A stretch of 64,000 nt of DNA from Pseudomonas violetae (GCF_023072615.1 NZ_JAKNRW010000027.1:1-64000); one strand, 5' to 3'. Positions 1-9,894 are shown, counted from the stretch's first letter. Translations and numbers: made by a program. Notes: generated from the letters alone by a model not told the origin.

Positions 1-1157
1 CGGCTGCCAGCCTTGCGGCACGCGGTTGGCGCGTGAGCCTGCTGGAGCGCCATGCTGCGCTGGCGCAGGAAGCGTCGGGCAATCCCCAGGGCGTGTTGTA
101 CCTCAAGCTTTCGGCCCATGGCACGGCATTGTCACAGCTGATTGTCAGTGGATTTGGCCACACCCGACGGTTGCTCGAACATTTGCAACGTGGAGTCGAG
201 TGGGACGATTGCGGTGTTCTGCAACTGGCGTTCAATGCCAAGGAAGCCGAGCGGCAGGCCCAATTGGCAGCAGCGTTTCCCGACGATCTGCTGCATGTAC
301 TTGATCGCGAACACGCCGAGACCCGCGCGGGCATAGCGCTGCCCTCAGGCGGCCTGTTTTATCCTGAAGGCGGCTGGGTGCATCCGCCAGCACTGTGCGC
401 CTGGCAAGCCGCTCATCCGAATATCAAAGTCTTCACCCATCACGAGGTGGTGCAACTGCGTCGTGACCAAGAGCAATGGCAGGCGTGGACGGGCGACAGA
501 TTACTGGTGGAGGCGCCAGTGGTGGTGTTGGCCGGCGCTGCCGACATCAAGCGTTTTGATTTCAGCAGCGACTTACCGCTCAAGCGTATCCGGGGACAGA
601 TCACCCGCCTGCCCCAAACCGCTGAAAGCCAAAGCCTGAGCACCGTGGTGTGCGCCGAAGGGTACGTGGCACCGGCACGCCTGGGTGAACATACCTTGGG
701 CGCCAGTTTCGATTTCAACAACGACGACTTGACACCCACGGCGGCCGAGCATGCCGGCAACTTGCGGATGCTCGAGGAAATATCCACCGATCTGGTCGCC
801 CGCCTGTGCGCAGACACCTTGCAAACAGAGGCACTTGAAGGCCGCGCAGCGTTTCGATGTACCAGCCCTGACTACTTGCCGATAGTCGGCCCCCTGGCCG
901 CCACCCAGGCTTTCACCGACGCCTACAGCGTGCTGAGCAAGGATGCCCGGCAAACGCCGGACATTCCTTGCCCATGGCTGGACGGTGTGTACGTCAACAG
1001 CGGTCACGGTTCCCGTGGATTGATCACCGCGCCATTGTCAGGCGAGCTGCTGGCAGCCTGGCTCACCAACGAGCCGCTGCCTTTGCCAAGGGCCGTGGCC
1101 GAGGCGTGCCATCCAAACCGATTTGCCCTGCGGCGTTTGATACGACGAAAGGCTTGA
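1..1157 (+). CDS. mnmC: MnmC, FAD-dependent oxidase part of the tRNA mnm5s2U bifunctional enzyme (5'-truncated by window edge)
   Basis: The open frame runs in from base 3 and shows about 384 residues of the C-terminal half of MnmC. This domain oxidatively removes the carboxymethyl group from cmnm5(s2)U34 of tRNA using FAD; the methyltransferase half would lie upstream, outside the window. Seen: a family-typical stretch QEASGNPQGVLYLKLS near the FAD-binding fold, the FRCTSPDYLPIVGP segment, and a C-terminal GHGSRGLITAPL motif that closes the FAD site in DAO-type oxidases. The apparent GTG at base 33 is internal, since the frame is open and conserved before it. The gene ends 5 bp from the convergent stop of the large LRR protein. 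Confidence 0.93.
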   Translation, partial: AASLAARGWRVSLLERHAALAQEASGNPQGVLYLKLSAHGTALSQLIVSGFGHTRRLLEHLQRGVEWDDCGVLQLAFNAKEAERQAQLAAAFPDDLLHVLDREHAETRAGIALPSGGLFYPEGGWVHPPALCAWQAAHPNIKVFTHHEVVQLRRDQEQWQAWTGDRLLVEAPVVVLAGAADIKRFDFSSDLPLKRIRGQITRLPQTAESQSLSTVVCAEGYVAPARLGEHTLGASFDFNNDDLTPTAAEHAGNLRMLEEISTDLVARLCADTLQTEALEGRAAFRCTSPDYLPIVGPLAATQAFTDAYSVLSKDARQTPDIPCPWLDGVYVNSGHGSRGLITAPLSGELLAAWLTNEPLPLPRAVAEACHPNRFALRRLIRRKA

Positions 1158-1162
1158 AATAT

Positions 1163-4100
1163 TCAATCCAGGGCGAAGCAGGTTTTTGCTTCGTCCGCCT
1201 CTATAGCCGCCTGGGTCAAACGCTTCAACAAGCCGGTTTCAGCCTTATCAAGTTCATCTGCGATGCCGTCGACCTGGGTACCGTACTGCGCACCGAATGT
1301 CGTCTCATTTGCGCTAATGGCCTCCATCCGTGTGTGGAAAGGCGCGGTCAGGTCGGTGAACTCCTGGCTGTGATGCTCTCGCAGAAAGTCGCTCCAAAAC
1401 GTGCGACCGCTAACGAATGTCGACAGTTCGGGGGAGAGTTCCGCCGTGATGACTCTGTTATAGGCAGTATCCAGGTCTGCTGGTTCTACGCCACCCAACG
1501 AGGCATAGCGCATGTGCAGCGGTTGGCCGACAAGTTCGAGCCTGTCAGCCAGGCCGGTGCGATAGGCCAGTTCCACTTCCACCGGGTCGAGTGCGGGATT
1601 GACGAGGGAATATTCACGCGCAATTGCAGTGAGTTTATCCAGGCGGAATAGCCGCCTCCCAAGACTCAACAAACGAGCAGCCCGATCATGGGCATTGGCG
1701 GACTGGCGAACCACCGCGTGGATATCCACCGCCACCTCAAGGTTACTGAAGATAGTGGCCGCAGAATCAGCGCAATTTGCCTTGACCGCCATCGCCAGCA
1801 ACTGGTCACACAACGCCCTGTCGCTGCGGGTCGCCTCGATGACATCCCAGACCCTGCGCGTCATGTCCTCATGCACGAAGCGACTATCGGCCGTGTCCCC
1901 GACTTCTGCCAGCAACTCAAAGAATTCTGTCGACTTGGGTTCGTTCTTCAATGCCAGCCACACCCGGTTACGCTCGGCATAGCTCTGTTCAACGCGTTTT
2001 GGCATCCACAAGTCACGAGCCCTCAATTCACTGAGTAACACAGTTGAATCGTCCAGCAGACCCATTCCGATGCCCGAACTGTCACGGTAGATTCTCAGTT
2101 TCTCGAGACTGGCAGGCGATACCTGGTTGCCCTTAAGGTTAATAGCTTTGGCGAATCGTTGAGGCATTTGGAACAGCCAGTCGGGTAACGCTTGAATTTG
2201 ATTAGCCCGCAGGTCTGCAAAGTCCAGATATGGCAAGCGGGAAAGCCCGACTGGCAGTTCTGTGGCGTGGGTATTATTCAGGTTCAGGGTCTGCAAATTA
2301 ATCATTTTGCTGACGTCAATCGTGGCCCCCAAACGATTGCCCTCAAGTCCCAATGTGCGCAAATTGCCCATGTCGGCCAGCTTGCGCAGTGTGTGCTCGG
2401 TCAGGTTTATCTGATTTCCATCAAGCCGCAAGTATTGCAGGTTGGGCATATGCGATAACACTTCAGGCAATCGAGTGAGCTGATTGCGTTGCAACTCCAG
2501 GCTGAAAAGCCCTTTGAACGGCCGGAGAAAATACGCCAGCTCATCTCCGGCCTTCATGTCGTTGATGGAAAGGCTGCGCACGTGAGCGACATCTGCCTCT
2601 GTCAGGGTCGGTAGCGGGCCAACCGGGTTACGCTCCAGTGTGAGGGACGTGACTGACTGATTACGTGGCCAAAGTGGATGCGAGACCCGACGCCAGCAGT
2701 TTTCGATGGCATAGGCCACCTGACGACGGCTCAAACGCAAATCGTTGAGTTGCCCCGCTAGCGCCTTCATTTGCGTCTCATCGTCACGCCAGGTGTGCAG
2801 CACGTTGCGCAGTTGGCGCAGTTGTTGTCCCAGCTCCTTAATTTTATTTACCCGTTGCAGGTGGGTACTGCCGGCCTGGTCGAGAAACGACGAAACCTGA
2901 ACTTCAGTGAACAGCGGGTAGAGCTTCTTGACTTTACGAATCAGGCTTCTTGGATAAGGATTCGCGGCAGGAGTATCCGCCTGGACACAGGCAGAAAGAT
3001 GTTTGGGCATTTCGCTGCGCTCACCTCGCAACACGCGGCCGCTACGCTGCGGATCGCCGGAAGCGGCACGCACCAGGCGTGATCGCAGGGTCGCCACATC
3101 CAATGTATCGTTGCCCACGAACCCCATACGGGTGCGTTGGCCGGCCGGCAGTACATCCCATATCGCCTCAAGCAGGGTGGCGCTCGTCTGCGTAGACGAC
3201 ACGTCCCCGTTTACGTGCGCGACTTGATAACCCGTGGTGGTCTTGACGATCACCCCACGCGACAGCGCATTGGCGTCACCCACGGAATCCAGCACGGCGC
3301 CAGTCACTGCTCCCTTGCGTACTTCAAGTCGATAGCCGTCATCCCAGCCCTGAACACGGTCCATCAGGCCCAGGGCCAGTCGGTCGGTGTCGGCAGTGGC
3401 CAGTTGGGCGCGATACAATCCCATGAGGGCGCGATCCTGCCTGATCCCGGCTTTTGCTTGGCTGAGCGCTCGGTCAAGATCCGATCCAGGGATCTTGCGA
3501 TCTCGTAGAAAGATGCGATCGTTGGCTGAGGCGTTTTCCAGCAACTCCTGACATATGCGGGTCGGAAGGTTGGCGGCGTGTTCGCTCAGCGTCGCAACGT
3601 CACCGGAGGCCGTGCCGTCATATTTTTTATAAAGCCACTCATGCAGCGGCCGGCGATTGCCATTGAGGCTCGTCGCGATCTTTTTTGCTAACAACTGCGC
3701 TTTCGACTCAGTTGTCGTGCGGCCGATAACGTCCTCGACTTCATGGGGATAGAGACCTTCGATAACGGTATCGAGGAGCCCCCCTGCGGCCAGTTGGGAT
3801 TGAGATACGTGCACGCTGTTCACGTCATCATCCTGCGGTGCGGTTTCAGGGAAGCGGGAAACGACCTGATCGTTAGCGCCCCGTAATTCAATGAAGCGCT
3901 CCGCCGGCCAGCCAGGCAATCCCGGCAGCGTGTGCAGTTGCTCCTGGGTAAAGGCCGTGTTCGCGATCTCTCCCTGCTCCATAGCCACTATCAGCCGGCT
4001 GATGCGCTGGTCGATGTTAAAATGTTCGATACAGTCGTTGAGACGCTGCGGCAACGTGAGGTTGCTTTCATGTAAATAGTGCAAGTCGTCAGGCGTAATA

Positions 4101-5989
4101 GCGCTGATTTCGGCAATGGCTTGCAGGTCACGTCCCAACACTGGCAGGCGCTGACCCGTGCGTCCCAGCGCATAGGCACCGTCGCGCCACTCGTGCGCGT
4201 GCTCATAAACATGCCGCCAACCACCTTCCACGTTTTGCTCGACGGCAGGCTGGAAAGCGTCCTTCTGAAGGGGATGATTGATTGTCCACGGCGATCCATC
4301 AGCGTGACGGGTAACTCGATAGCGCCCCCCGTCCATGACGACTGAAGTTTGCCCGCCATGGTGGTACAGCCCTTGAGAATCAGGCTGTACGTCTGCAGGC
4401 AGGATCGAGGTCTGCCTGTAGGATTGGAGGTCGGGCTTCCACAATCTGGCTTTGCCATCGGCGCGAGTGACGGCCTCGAAACCGTCGAAAAACGCCGCCT
4501 GCTCCTTTACTCCTCTTTTGAACGCTGTCGAGATGATTTTGCCCCCTGCCGCAAATGCCGCCATTTGCGCGAGGTTTTCGACAAGATTCAACAAATGGGA
4601 CAACGCCAAGGTGCGCTCGCCATGTGTCCAGTCCAGAACACCTTCGTAAACCTCGCAGACGATATCGCCCACGGCCGTCAGCAGCATCAGATTACCGATC
4701 ACGGGTACGAAAAAAGCCGCCGCGTTCAACAGCACAAGACCACCATCGAGCAGCATTTGAATGGTTTTTTCCCGCTGCTGCTCGTCGACGTCTGCTGTCG
4801 GAACCGCAAGAATTTGCGCATCGATCTGGGTTTTGCTGACGAAGCCACTGTAGAAAAAATCCGCAAGACAGGTATCTGCGGGAGTCGCAGTGAGGCTGCC
4901 CAACGTCCTGCCTTTATCAAACTTTTTGAGAAAATCGGTTTTATCGTGACCGTGCAGGTACTGCCCGACGAAAAATTTCCGGTAACTTGTACTCTGCAGT
5001 TTTAGCGTGAGATAGACCTTGAACTCATCCAGCGAGGCGTATTCATACAGCGGTCGTCGTGGTTCGTTCGGCATATAAACCACACACTTGGCCTTCGTGT
5101 CGGTATCGATGGAAACCTTGGTAAACACCAATACGCCGCAGATGCAGGCGTCATGGAGGGTCAAACCCTGCCAAAGCACCGGCCCACCCTCAAACCGTGC
5201 GTTCCTGGTTTGAGCGGCAGGAGCATCCTGTTCGATCACGCTCAACAGCATCGTGTAAACGGCGGGGCTGATCTCTTTTTTCAGGTAGGCCATGTGGAGG
5301 GCGACTTGCATATCCAGCACCTTCAATCGCCGGATATCGGCGGCTGAGGCGCGATCATTGACAGGCGCGCCTTGGGCGGGCCTGGCCGGCAGCGCCAGGG
5401 CGCTGGTGATGTGCTGCTGATAGCGAGTACCCAGGTCGAGCTCACGACAGAGCGCCGCGAATTTTTCAGCAGTGACTTCAGTACCTGATGGAGTCTTGGC
5501 ATCGATCAGTATCACCGCGTCCTTTAACGGGCCGCCGGGCGTCGCTTGCGCTTGCGTAAAGTTTTCCATTGCAGCGTGAAGCAGACTGCGTGATGTGGTG
5601 GTCACTGTATTCGGCGCGCCAAAGGCCGGGAGCGTTCCCGTTGAGGTATAGATCGTTGTGGTAATGGACAGCGTGTCGCGCTCGACATCGACATCGATTG
5701 CCCACTTGCCCTTGAGGAATGTGGTTAGCTGCTCTTTGCAAAACCTGTCCAGCGGCATTAGCTGTTCGAGGGCGGTCTTGACCCGATCTTGCGCATCGAA
5801 AGACTGCTGGAACGTAGCTTTCAACGCCTGCACCATGTTCAGGTCCGCAGTCGCCAACCATTGCGGTATGGCCGCTTGCAATACTTGAGCCTTGTCCAGG
5901 TCGGCTGTGTGGTCCACTAACGCCTCCAGGCGCTGGGCGGATGTCCTTGGCTCCACCGCAAAGGCGGCGTCATGAGTTTTAGTGGGCAT
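1163..5989 (-). CDS. Giant LRR protein with NEL-type E3 ubiquitin ligase C-terminus (candidate effector/toxin)
   Basis: 1608 residues from ATG 5989, which is preceded by AAGGA at a sensible distance (an in-frame TTG two codons earlier is less likely). Residues about 1-1000 resemble the DUF6543/dermonecrotic-toxin-like N-terminal region of large Pseudomonas toxins, with a hydrophobic stretch at about 411-445 that could insert in a membrane. Residues about 1160-1300 hold leucine-rich repeats (LxxLxLxxNxL type). The C-terminal 270 residues resemble the NEL domain of IpaH/SspH ligases; Cys1406 lies in a CADS motif matching the catalytic CxD, followed by a helix like the CEDR...WNNL region of IpaH. 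Known for the family: Cys forms the ubiquitin thioester and LRRs restrain it. No Sec signal peptide is visible. Base composition looks more AT-rich than its neighbours, consistent with transfer. Targets and secretion route are unknown. Confidence 0.85.
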   Translation of the reverse strand: MPTKTHDAAFAVEPRTSAQRLEALVDHTADLDKAQVLQAAIPQWLATADLNMVQALKATFQQSFDAQDRVKTALEQLMPLDRFCKEQLTTFLKGKWAIDVDVERDTLSITTTIYTSTGTLPAFGAPNTVTTTSRSLLHAAMENFTQAQATPGGPLKDAVILIDAKTPSGTEVTAEKFAALCRELDLGTRYQQHITSALALPARPAQGAPVNDRASAADIRRLKVLDMQVALHMAYLKKEISPAVYTMLLSVIEQDAPAAQTRNARFEGGPVLWQGLTLHDACICGVLVFTKVSIDTDTKAKCVVYMPNEPRRPLYEYASLDEFKVYLTLKLQSTSYRKFFVGQYLHGHDKTDFLKKFDKGRTLGSLTATPADTCLADFFYSGFVSKTQIDAQILAVPTADVDEQQREKTIQMLLDGGLVLLNAAAFFVPVIGNLMLLTAVGDIVCEVYEGVLDWTHGERTLALSHLLNLVENLAQMAAFAAGGKIISTAFKRGVKEQAAFFDGFEAVTRADGKARLWKPDLQSYRQTSILPADVQPDSQGLYHHGGQTSVVMDGGRYRVTRHADGSPWTINHPLQKDAFQPAVEQNVEGGWRHVYEHAHEWRDGAYALGRTGQRLPVLGRDLQAIAEISAITPDDLHYLHESNLTLPQRLNDCIEHFNIDQRISRLIVAMEQGEIANTAFTQEQLHTLPGLPGWPAERFIELRGANDQVVSRFPETAPQDDDVNSVHVSQSQLAAGGLLDTVIEGLYPHEVEDVIGRTTTESKAQLLAKKIATSLNGNRRPLHEWLYKKYDGTASGDVATLSEHAANLPTRICQELLENASANDRIFLRDRKIPGSDLDRALSQAKAGIRQDRALMGLYRAQLATADTDRLALGLMDRVQGWDDGYRLEVRKGAVTGAVLDSVGDANALSRGVIVKTTTGYQVAHVNGDVSSTQTSATLLEAIWDVLPAGQRTRMGFVGNDTLDVATLRSRLVRAASGDPQRSGRVLRGERSEMPKHLSACVQADTPAANPYPRSLIRKVKKLYPLFTEVQVSSFLDQAGSTHLQRVNKIKELGQQLRQLRNVLHTWRDDETQMKALAGQLNDLRLSRRQVAYAIENCWRRVSHPLWPRNQSVTSLTLERNPVGPLPTLTEADVAHVRSLSINDMKAGDELAYFLRPFKGLFSLELQRNQLTRLPEVLSHMPNLQYLRLDGNQINLTEHTLRKLADMGNLRTLGLEGNRLGATIDVSKMINLQTLNLNNTHATELPVGLSRLPYLDFADLRANQIQALPDWLFQMPQRFAKAINLKGNQVSPASLEKLRIYRDSSGIGMGLLDDSTVLLSELRARDLWMPKRVEQSYAERNRVWLALKNEPKSTEFFELLAEVGDTADSRFVHEDMTRRVWDVIEATRSDRALCDQLLAMAVKANCADSAATIFSNLEVAVDIHAVVRQSANAHDRAARLLSLGRRLFRLDKLTAIAREYSLVNPALDPVEVELAYRTGLADRLELVGQPLHMRYASLGGVEPADLDTAYNRVITAELSPELSTFVSGRTFWSDFLREHHSQEFTDLTAPFHTRMEAISANETTFGAQYGTQVDGIADELDKAETGLLKRLTQAAIEADEAKTCFALD

Positions 5990-6027
5990 GTGCAATATCC
6001 TTATTGCGTTAACAGTCCCCCAGTTTA

Positions 6028-6123
6028 TTAAGCGCGTTCGGCATTTAATAACTCGAAAAACGGATCGAAAGGCAGCGCATCCCAGCAGCTACTTCTATGT
6101 ATCGCATCATTAATTAACGCCAT
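6028..6123 (-). other. Short open frame, possibly the tail of a decayed gene, upstream of the LRR toxin
   Basis: Reading leftwards, an open frame runs from about 6207 to a TAA at 6028-6030. Only its last 31 codons, from ATG 6123, have a start, and no convincing ribosome site precedes it. The encoded end (motif WDALPFDPFFELLNAERA) has protein-like composition. It stops 38 bp before the toxin ATG. It may be a degraded relative of a neighbouring gene, a small cognate protein, or chance. The rest of 5990-6283 shows no other gene; it must hold promoters for the toxin and for the NAGGN operon, but I could not pick convincing boxes. Confidence 0.25.
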
Positions 6124-6283
6124 CGCAACGCGTACTTGTGGTTCGCCACGTTCGTTCAGTCCTGCCTGCTTATTACTTATTGATCTAAAACTCCCTGGAC
6201 CTCAGTGGGTCAGTTGCTGAGTGCCCGGTGTTTTGGCTGGGTACCGATCGACCCTCCCCAACGGAAAAACCGGTAAGGATTTT

Positions 6284-8056
6284 ATGTGCGGATTAGCTGG
6301 CGAGTTACGCTTTGACAATCAACCTGCGGACCTTGCAGCCGTTGAACGAATCACCCATCACCTGGCACCTCGCGGACCTGACGCGTGGGGCTTCCACAGC
6401 CAAGGGCCGATCGCCCTGGGCCACCGCCGCCTGAAAATCATGGACTTGTCGGACGGCTCGGCGCAGCCGATGATCGATAACCAGCTGGGCCTGTCCCTGG
6501 CGTTCAACGGCGCGATCTATAACTTTCCCGAACTGCGTACCGAGCTTGAAAGTCTCGGTTACGCTTTCTACTCCGGCGGTGACACCGAAGTGCTGCTCAA
6601 GGGCTATCACGCCTGGGGTGAAGCACTGCTGCCCAAGCTCAACGGCATGTTTGCGTTTGCCATCTGGGAACGTGACGCCAAGCGCCTGTTCATCGCCCGT
6701 GACCGTCTCGGCGTGAAGCCGCTTTACCTGTCGCGTACCGGCCAGCGCCTGCGCTTCGCCTCGGCCTTGCCGGCACTGCTCAAGGGCGGTGACATCAACC
6801 CGATCCTCGATCCGGTGGCGCTGAATTACTACCTGAATTTCCACGCAGTGGTGCCCGCCCCACGCACCTTGCTGGCAGGCATCGAGAAACTGCCGCCGGC
6901 TACCTGGATGCGCGTCGAGGCCGATGGCAGCACCGAGCAGAAAACCTGGTGGAGCCTGCCCTATGGCCCCCGGGCCGATGAAATGAACCTGACACTGGAA
7001 GACTGGCGCGATCGCGTGCTGGATAGCACCCGCGAAGCGGTAGCCATTCGCCAACGTGCAGCGGTCGATGTCGGCGTATTGCTCTCCGGCGGAGTCGATT
7101 CGAGCATGCTCGTGGGCCTGTTGCGCGAAGTCGGGGTGGAAAACCTGTCGACCTTTTCCATCGGCTTCCAGGATGCCGGCGGCGAACGCGGAGACGAATT
7201 CCAGTACTCGGACTTGATCGCCAAGCACTACGGCACCCAGCACCATCAGTTACGCATCGACGAAAAAGAGATCATCGAGCAATTGCCGGCGGCGTTTCGC
7301 GCCATGAGCGAGCCAATGGTCAGCCATGACTGCATTGCGTTCTACCTGCTATCCCGTGAAGTGGCCAAACACTGCAAGGTGGTACAAAGCGGCCAGGGCG
7401 CGGACGAGCTGTTCGCCGGTTATCACTGGTATCCACAAGTCGACGGCGCCGCCGACCCCTACGCTGCGTACCGCGATGCGTTTTTCGACCGCAGCTACGA
7501 AGACTACGCCGCCACCGTGCAACCGAAATGGCTGACGGCGAATGATGCCGCAGGCGACTTCGTGAAGGAACATTTCGCCCAGCCTGGCGCCGACGCGGCG
7601 GTGGACAAGGCCTTGCGCCTGGACAGCACGGTGATGCTGGTAGACGACCCCGTCAAGCGCGTTGATAACATGACCATGGCCTGGGGCCTGGAAGCCCGTA
7701 CCCCATTCCTGGACTATCGCCTGGTGGAATTGTCGGCGCGGGTACCCGGCAAATTCAAGCTGCCGGAGGGTGGCAAGCAGGTGCTCAAGGAAGCGGCGCG
7801 ACTGGTCATTCCAAGTGAAGTGATCGACCGCAAGAAGGGTTACTTTCCGGTCCCCGGCCTCAAGCATCTGCAGGGAGATACGTTGAATTGGGTGCGCGAA
7901 TTGCTGCTGGATCCGAGCCAGGATCGCGGCCTGTTCAACCCGGCCATGCTCGACCGCTTGCTGACTGATCCACATGGCCAGCTGACGCCATTGCGCGGCT
8001 CCAAGCTGTGGCAGCTGGCTGCACTGAACCTGTGGCTCAGCGAACAAGGAATCTGA
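6284..8056 (+). CDS. asnO: N-acetylglutaminylglutamine amidotransferase (asparagine synthetase-like)
   Basis: 590 residues. The start is ATG 6284, because the class II glutamine amidotransferase nucleophile must be Cys2 (MCGLAGEL); the longer frame from 6221 would bury it. The N-terminal Ntn glutaminase domain spans about 1-200, and the C-terminal synthetase domain has the ATP-pyrophosphatase loop SGGVDSS. The enzyme amidates the dipeptide N-acetylglutaminylglutamine to NAGGN, an osmoprotectant described in Sinorhizobium meliloti and Pseudomonas. Its immediate neighbours, ngg (stop and next start nearly touch) and an M42 peptidase, identify this specific AsnB subfamily rather than asparagine synthesis. 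Cytoplasmic. Confidence 0.93.
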   Translation: MCGLAGELRFDNQPADLAAVERITHHLAPRGPDAWGFHSQGPIALGHRRLKIMDLSDGSAQPMIDNQLGLSLAFNGAIYNFPELRTELESLGYAFYSGGDTEVLLKGYHAWGEALLPKLNGMFAFAIWERDAKRLFIARDRLGVKPLYLSRTGQRLRFASALPALLKGGDINPILDPVALNYYLNFHAVVPAPRTLLAGIEKLPPATWMRVEADGSTEQKTWWSLPYGPRADEMNLTLEDWRDRVLDSTREAVAIRQRAAVDVGVLLSGGVDSSMLVGLLREVGVENLSTFSIGFQDAGGERGDEFQYSDLIAKHYGTQHHQLRIDEKEIIEQLPAAFRAMSEPMVSHDCIAFYLLSREVAKHCKVVQSGQGADELFAGYHWYPQVDGAADPYAAYRDAFFDRSYEDYAATVQPKWLTANDAAGDFVKEHFAQPGADAAVDKALRLDSTVMLVDDPVKRVDNMTMAWGLEARTPFLDYRLVELSARVPGKFKLPEGGKQVLKEAARLVIPSEVIDRKKGYFPVPGLKHLQGDTLNWVRELLLDPSQDRGLFNPAMLDRLLTDPHGQLTPLRGSKLWQLAALNLWLSEQGI

Positions 8057-8059
8057 TTG

Positions 8060-9808
8060 ATGAAACCCCACGCCACGGCTTACAGCCAACGCTTGTTGCG
8101 CGGTCAGACGCCTTCTTACGAACGCTTGCAGGCCCGCTTGGCTGAAGATGGCAGTGAACCGAGCACGGCACCGATTGCGCTGCATTGCGGTTGGGGTCGA
8201 TTGCTGATCGGCCACACCTTCGCCGATTCTGCCAGTCTTGCCCAGGAACTGCTCAATGAAAAGCCCGGCGAGCGGGATATCGCGCTATACGTAGCCGCGC
8301 CCCAACAAGTGTTGGGGCTGGAACCGGCGCAACTGTTCCTCGATCCGTCGGACACGTTGCGCCTGTGGTTCACTGACTATCGCCCGGCCACCCGAGTGTT
8401 TCGCGGCTTCCGGATTCGCCGGGCGCAAAGCGAAGCGGACTGGCAGGCGATGAACACGCTATACCAGGCCCGCGGCATGCTGCCCATCGATGCGAGTTTG
8501 CTGACCCCACGTCACCTCGGCGGTCCGGTGTACTGGCTGGCCGAGGATGAGGACAGCGGCGCGCTCATCGGCAGTGTGATGGGCCTCAATCATCACAAGG
8601 CCTATAACGATCCGGAAAACGGCAGCAGCTTATGGTGCCTGGCCGTCGACCCGCAGTGTTCACGACCCGGTGTGGGAGAAGTGCTGGTCCGTCACTTGAT
8701 CGAACACTTCATGAGCCGCGGGCTGAGTTACCTGGATCTGTCAGTGCTACATGATAATCGCCAGGCCAAAAACCTCTACGCCAAGTTAGGCTTTCGCAAC
8801 CTCTCGACCTTCGCCATCAAACGCAAGAACGGCATCAATCAGCCGCTGTTCCTGGGGCCTGGGCCGGAGGCCAACTTCAACCCTTACGCGCGGATCATTG
8901 TCGAGGAGGCGCATCGTCGGGGCATTGATGTACAGGTCGATGACGCCGACGCCGGGATGTTCACCCTCAGCCATGGCGGGCGTCGGGTGCGGTGCCGCGA
9001 GTCCCTGAGCGACCTGACCAGCGCCATCAGCATGAGTCTGTGCCAAGACAAGAGCATGACCCACAAGGTGCTGAAGGCTGCGGGACTGAAACTGCCGTCC
9101 CAGCAACTGGCCGGTAATGCCGACGACAACCTGGCATTTCTCGACGAGCACGAGCGCGTGGTGGTCAAGCCGCTGGACGGCGAACAGGGCCGCGGGGTGG
9201 CGGTGGACTTGCAGAAGATCGAAGAGGTTCAGCAAGCCATCGAATCAGCCCGCCAGTTTGACACCCGAGTGCTCCTGGAGAGTTTCCATGAAGGCCTGGA
9301 CCTGCGGATTCTGGTGATCGGTTTTGAGGTGGTCGCTGCGGCCATCCGGCGACCGGCTGAAGTGGTTGGTGACGGTCAGCACAGTGTCGGCGCTCTGATC
9401 GAGGCGCAAAGTCGCCGCCGCCAAGCGGCTACTGGCGGCGAGAGTAAAATCCCCCTCGACCAGGAAACCGAGCGCACTCTTGCGGCTGCCGGTTACGACT
9501 ACAGCAGCATTTTACCTGCCGGCGAGCATCTGTTCGTGCGGCGTACGGCGAATTTGCATACCGGCGGCACCCTCCAGGATGTCACAGCCATCCTGCATCC
9601 GACCCTGGTGGACGCCGCCGTGCGGGCGGCCCGGGCGCTGGACATTCCTATGGTCGGGCTTGACCTGCTCGTGCCGGCGGCGGATCAGCCGGAGTACGTG
9701 TTTATCGAAGCCAATGAACGCGCCGGGCTAGCCAATCATGAACCGCAACCGACGGCGGAACGCTTCGTCGATTTGCTATTTCCGCACAGTCAGCCGGCGC
9801 TGTCTTGA
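8060..9808 (+). CDS. ngg: N-acetylglutaminylglutamine synthetase (GNAT plus ATP-grasp fusion)
   Basis: 582 residues from ATG 8060; an in-frame TTG three bases earlier is less likely. Residues about 115-265 form a GNAT acetyltransferase domain (RIRRAQSEADWQAMNTLY, SLWCLAVDPQCSRPGVGE, then LDLSVLHDNRQAKNLY). The second half is an ATP-grasp ligase (VVVKPLDGEQGRGVAVDL and a C-terminal FIEANERAGLANHEP metal-binding segment). Known for Ngg: it acetylates glutamine and ligates a second glutamine to give N-acetylglutaminylglutamine, the substrate of the preceding amidotransferase. The start lies 3 bp after the asnO stop, so the two are translationally linked. Expression is expected to rise under osmotic stress, but no promoter was identified. 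Confidence 0.93.
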   Translation: MKPHATAYSQRLLRGQTPSYERLQARLAEDGSEPSTAPIALHCGWGRLLIGHTFADSASLAQELLNEKPGERDIALYVAAPQQVLGLEPAQLFLDPSDTLRLWFTDYRPATRVFRGFRIRRAQSEADWQAMNTLYQARGMLPIDASLLTPRHLGGPVYWLAEDEDSGALIGSVMGLNHHKAYNDPENGSSLWCLAVDPQCSRPGVGEVLVRHLIEHFMSRGLSYLDLSVLHDNRQAKNLYAKLGFRNLSTFAIKRKNGINQPLFLGPGPEANFNPYARIIVEEAHRRGIDVQVDDADAGMFTLSHGGRRVRCRESLSDLTSAISMSLCQDKSMTHKVLKAAGLKLPSQQLAGNADDNLAFLDEHERVVVKPLDGEQGRGVAVDLQKIEEVQQAIESARQFDTRVLLESFHEGLDLRILVIGFEVVAAAIRRPAEVVGDGQHSVGALIEAQSRRRQAATGGESKIPLDQETERTLAAAGYDYSSILPAGEHLFVRRTANLHTGGTLQDVTAILHPTLVDAAVRAARALDIPMVGLDLLVPAADQPEYVFIEANERAGLANHEPQPTAERFVDLLFPHSQPALS

Positions 9809-9828
9809 ACGTGTAACGCCCCGCCAGC

Positions 9829-9894
9829 CGCCATCGCTGGCAAGCCCGCCCCACACCGCGTTTTATTGTGGGAGCGAGCCTGCTCGCGATGGCG
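9829..9894. repeat. REP doublet (REPIN-like)
   Basis: Two inverted REP copies face each other: CGCCATCGCTGGCAAGCCCG on the left and TGTGGGAGCGAGCCTGCTCG on the right, each continuing into a partially complementary arm. This is the common extragenic palindrome of the P. fluorescens group. It lies in the ngg-peptidase gap and could form an mRNA hairpin that lowers downstream expression. Confidence 0.85.

Noticed and set aside
440..1007. Long antisense frames across mnmC
   Set aside because: High-GC codon bias opens antisense frames; no family motifs, and mnmC is well supported.
4349..5005. 218-codon frame antisense to the LRR toxin
   Set aside because: No motifs or ribosome site; shadow of the toxin frame.
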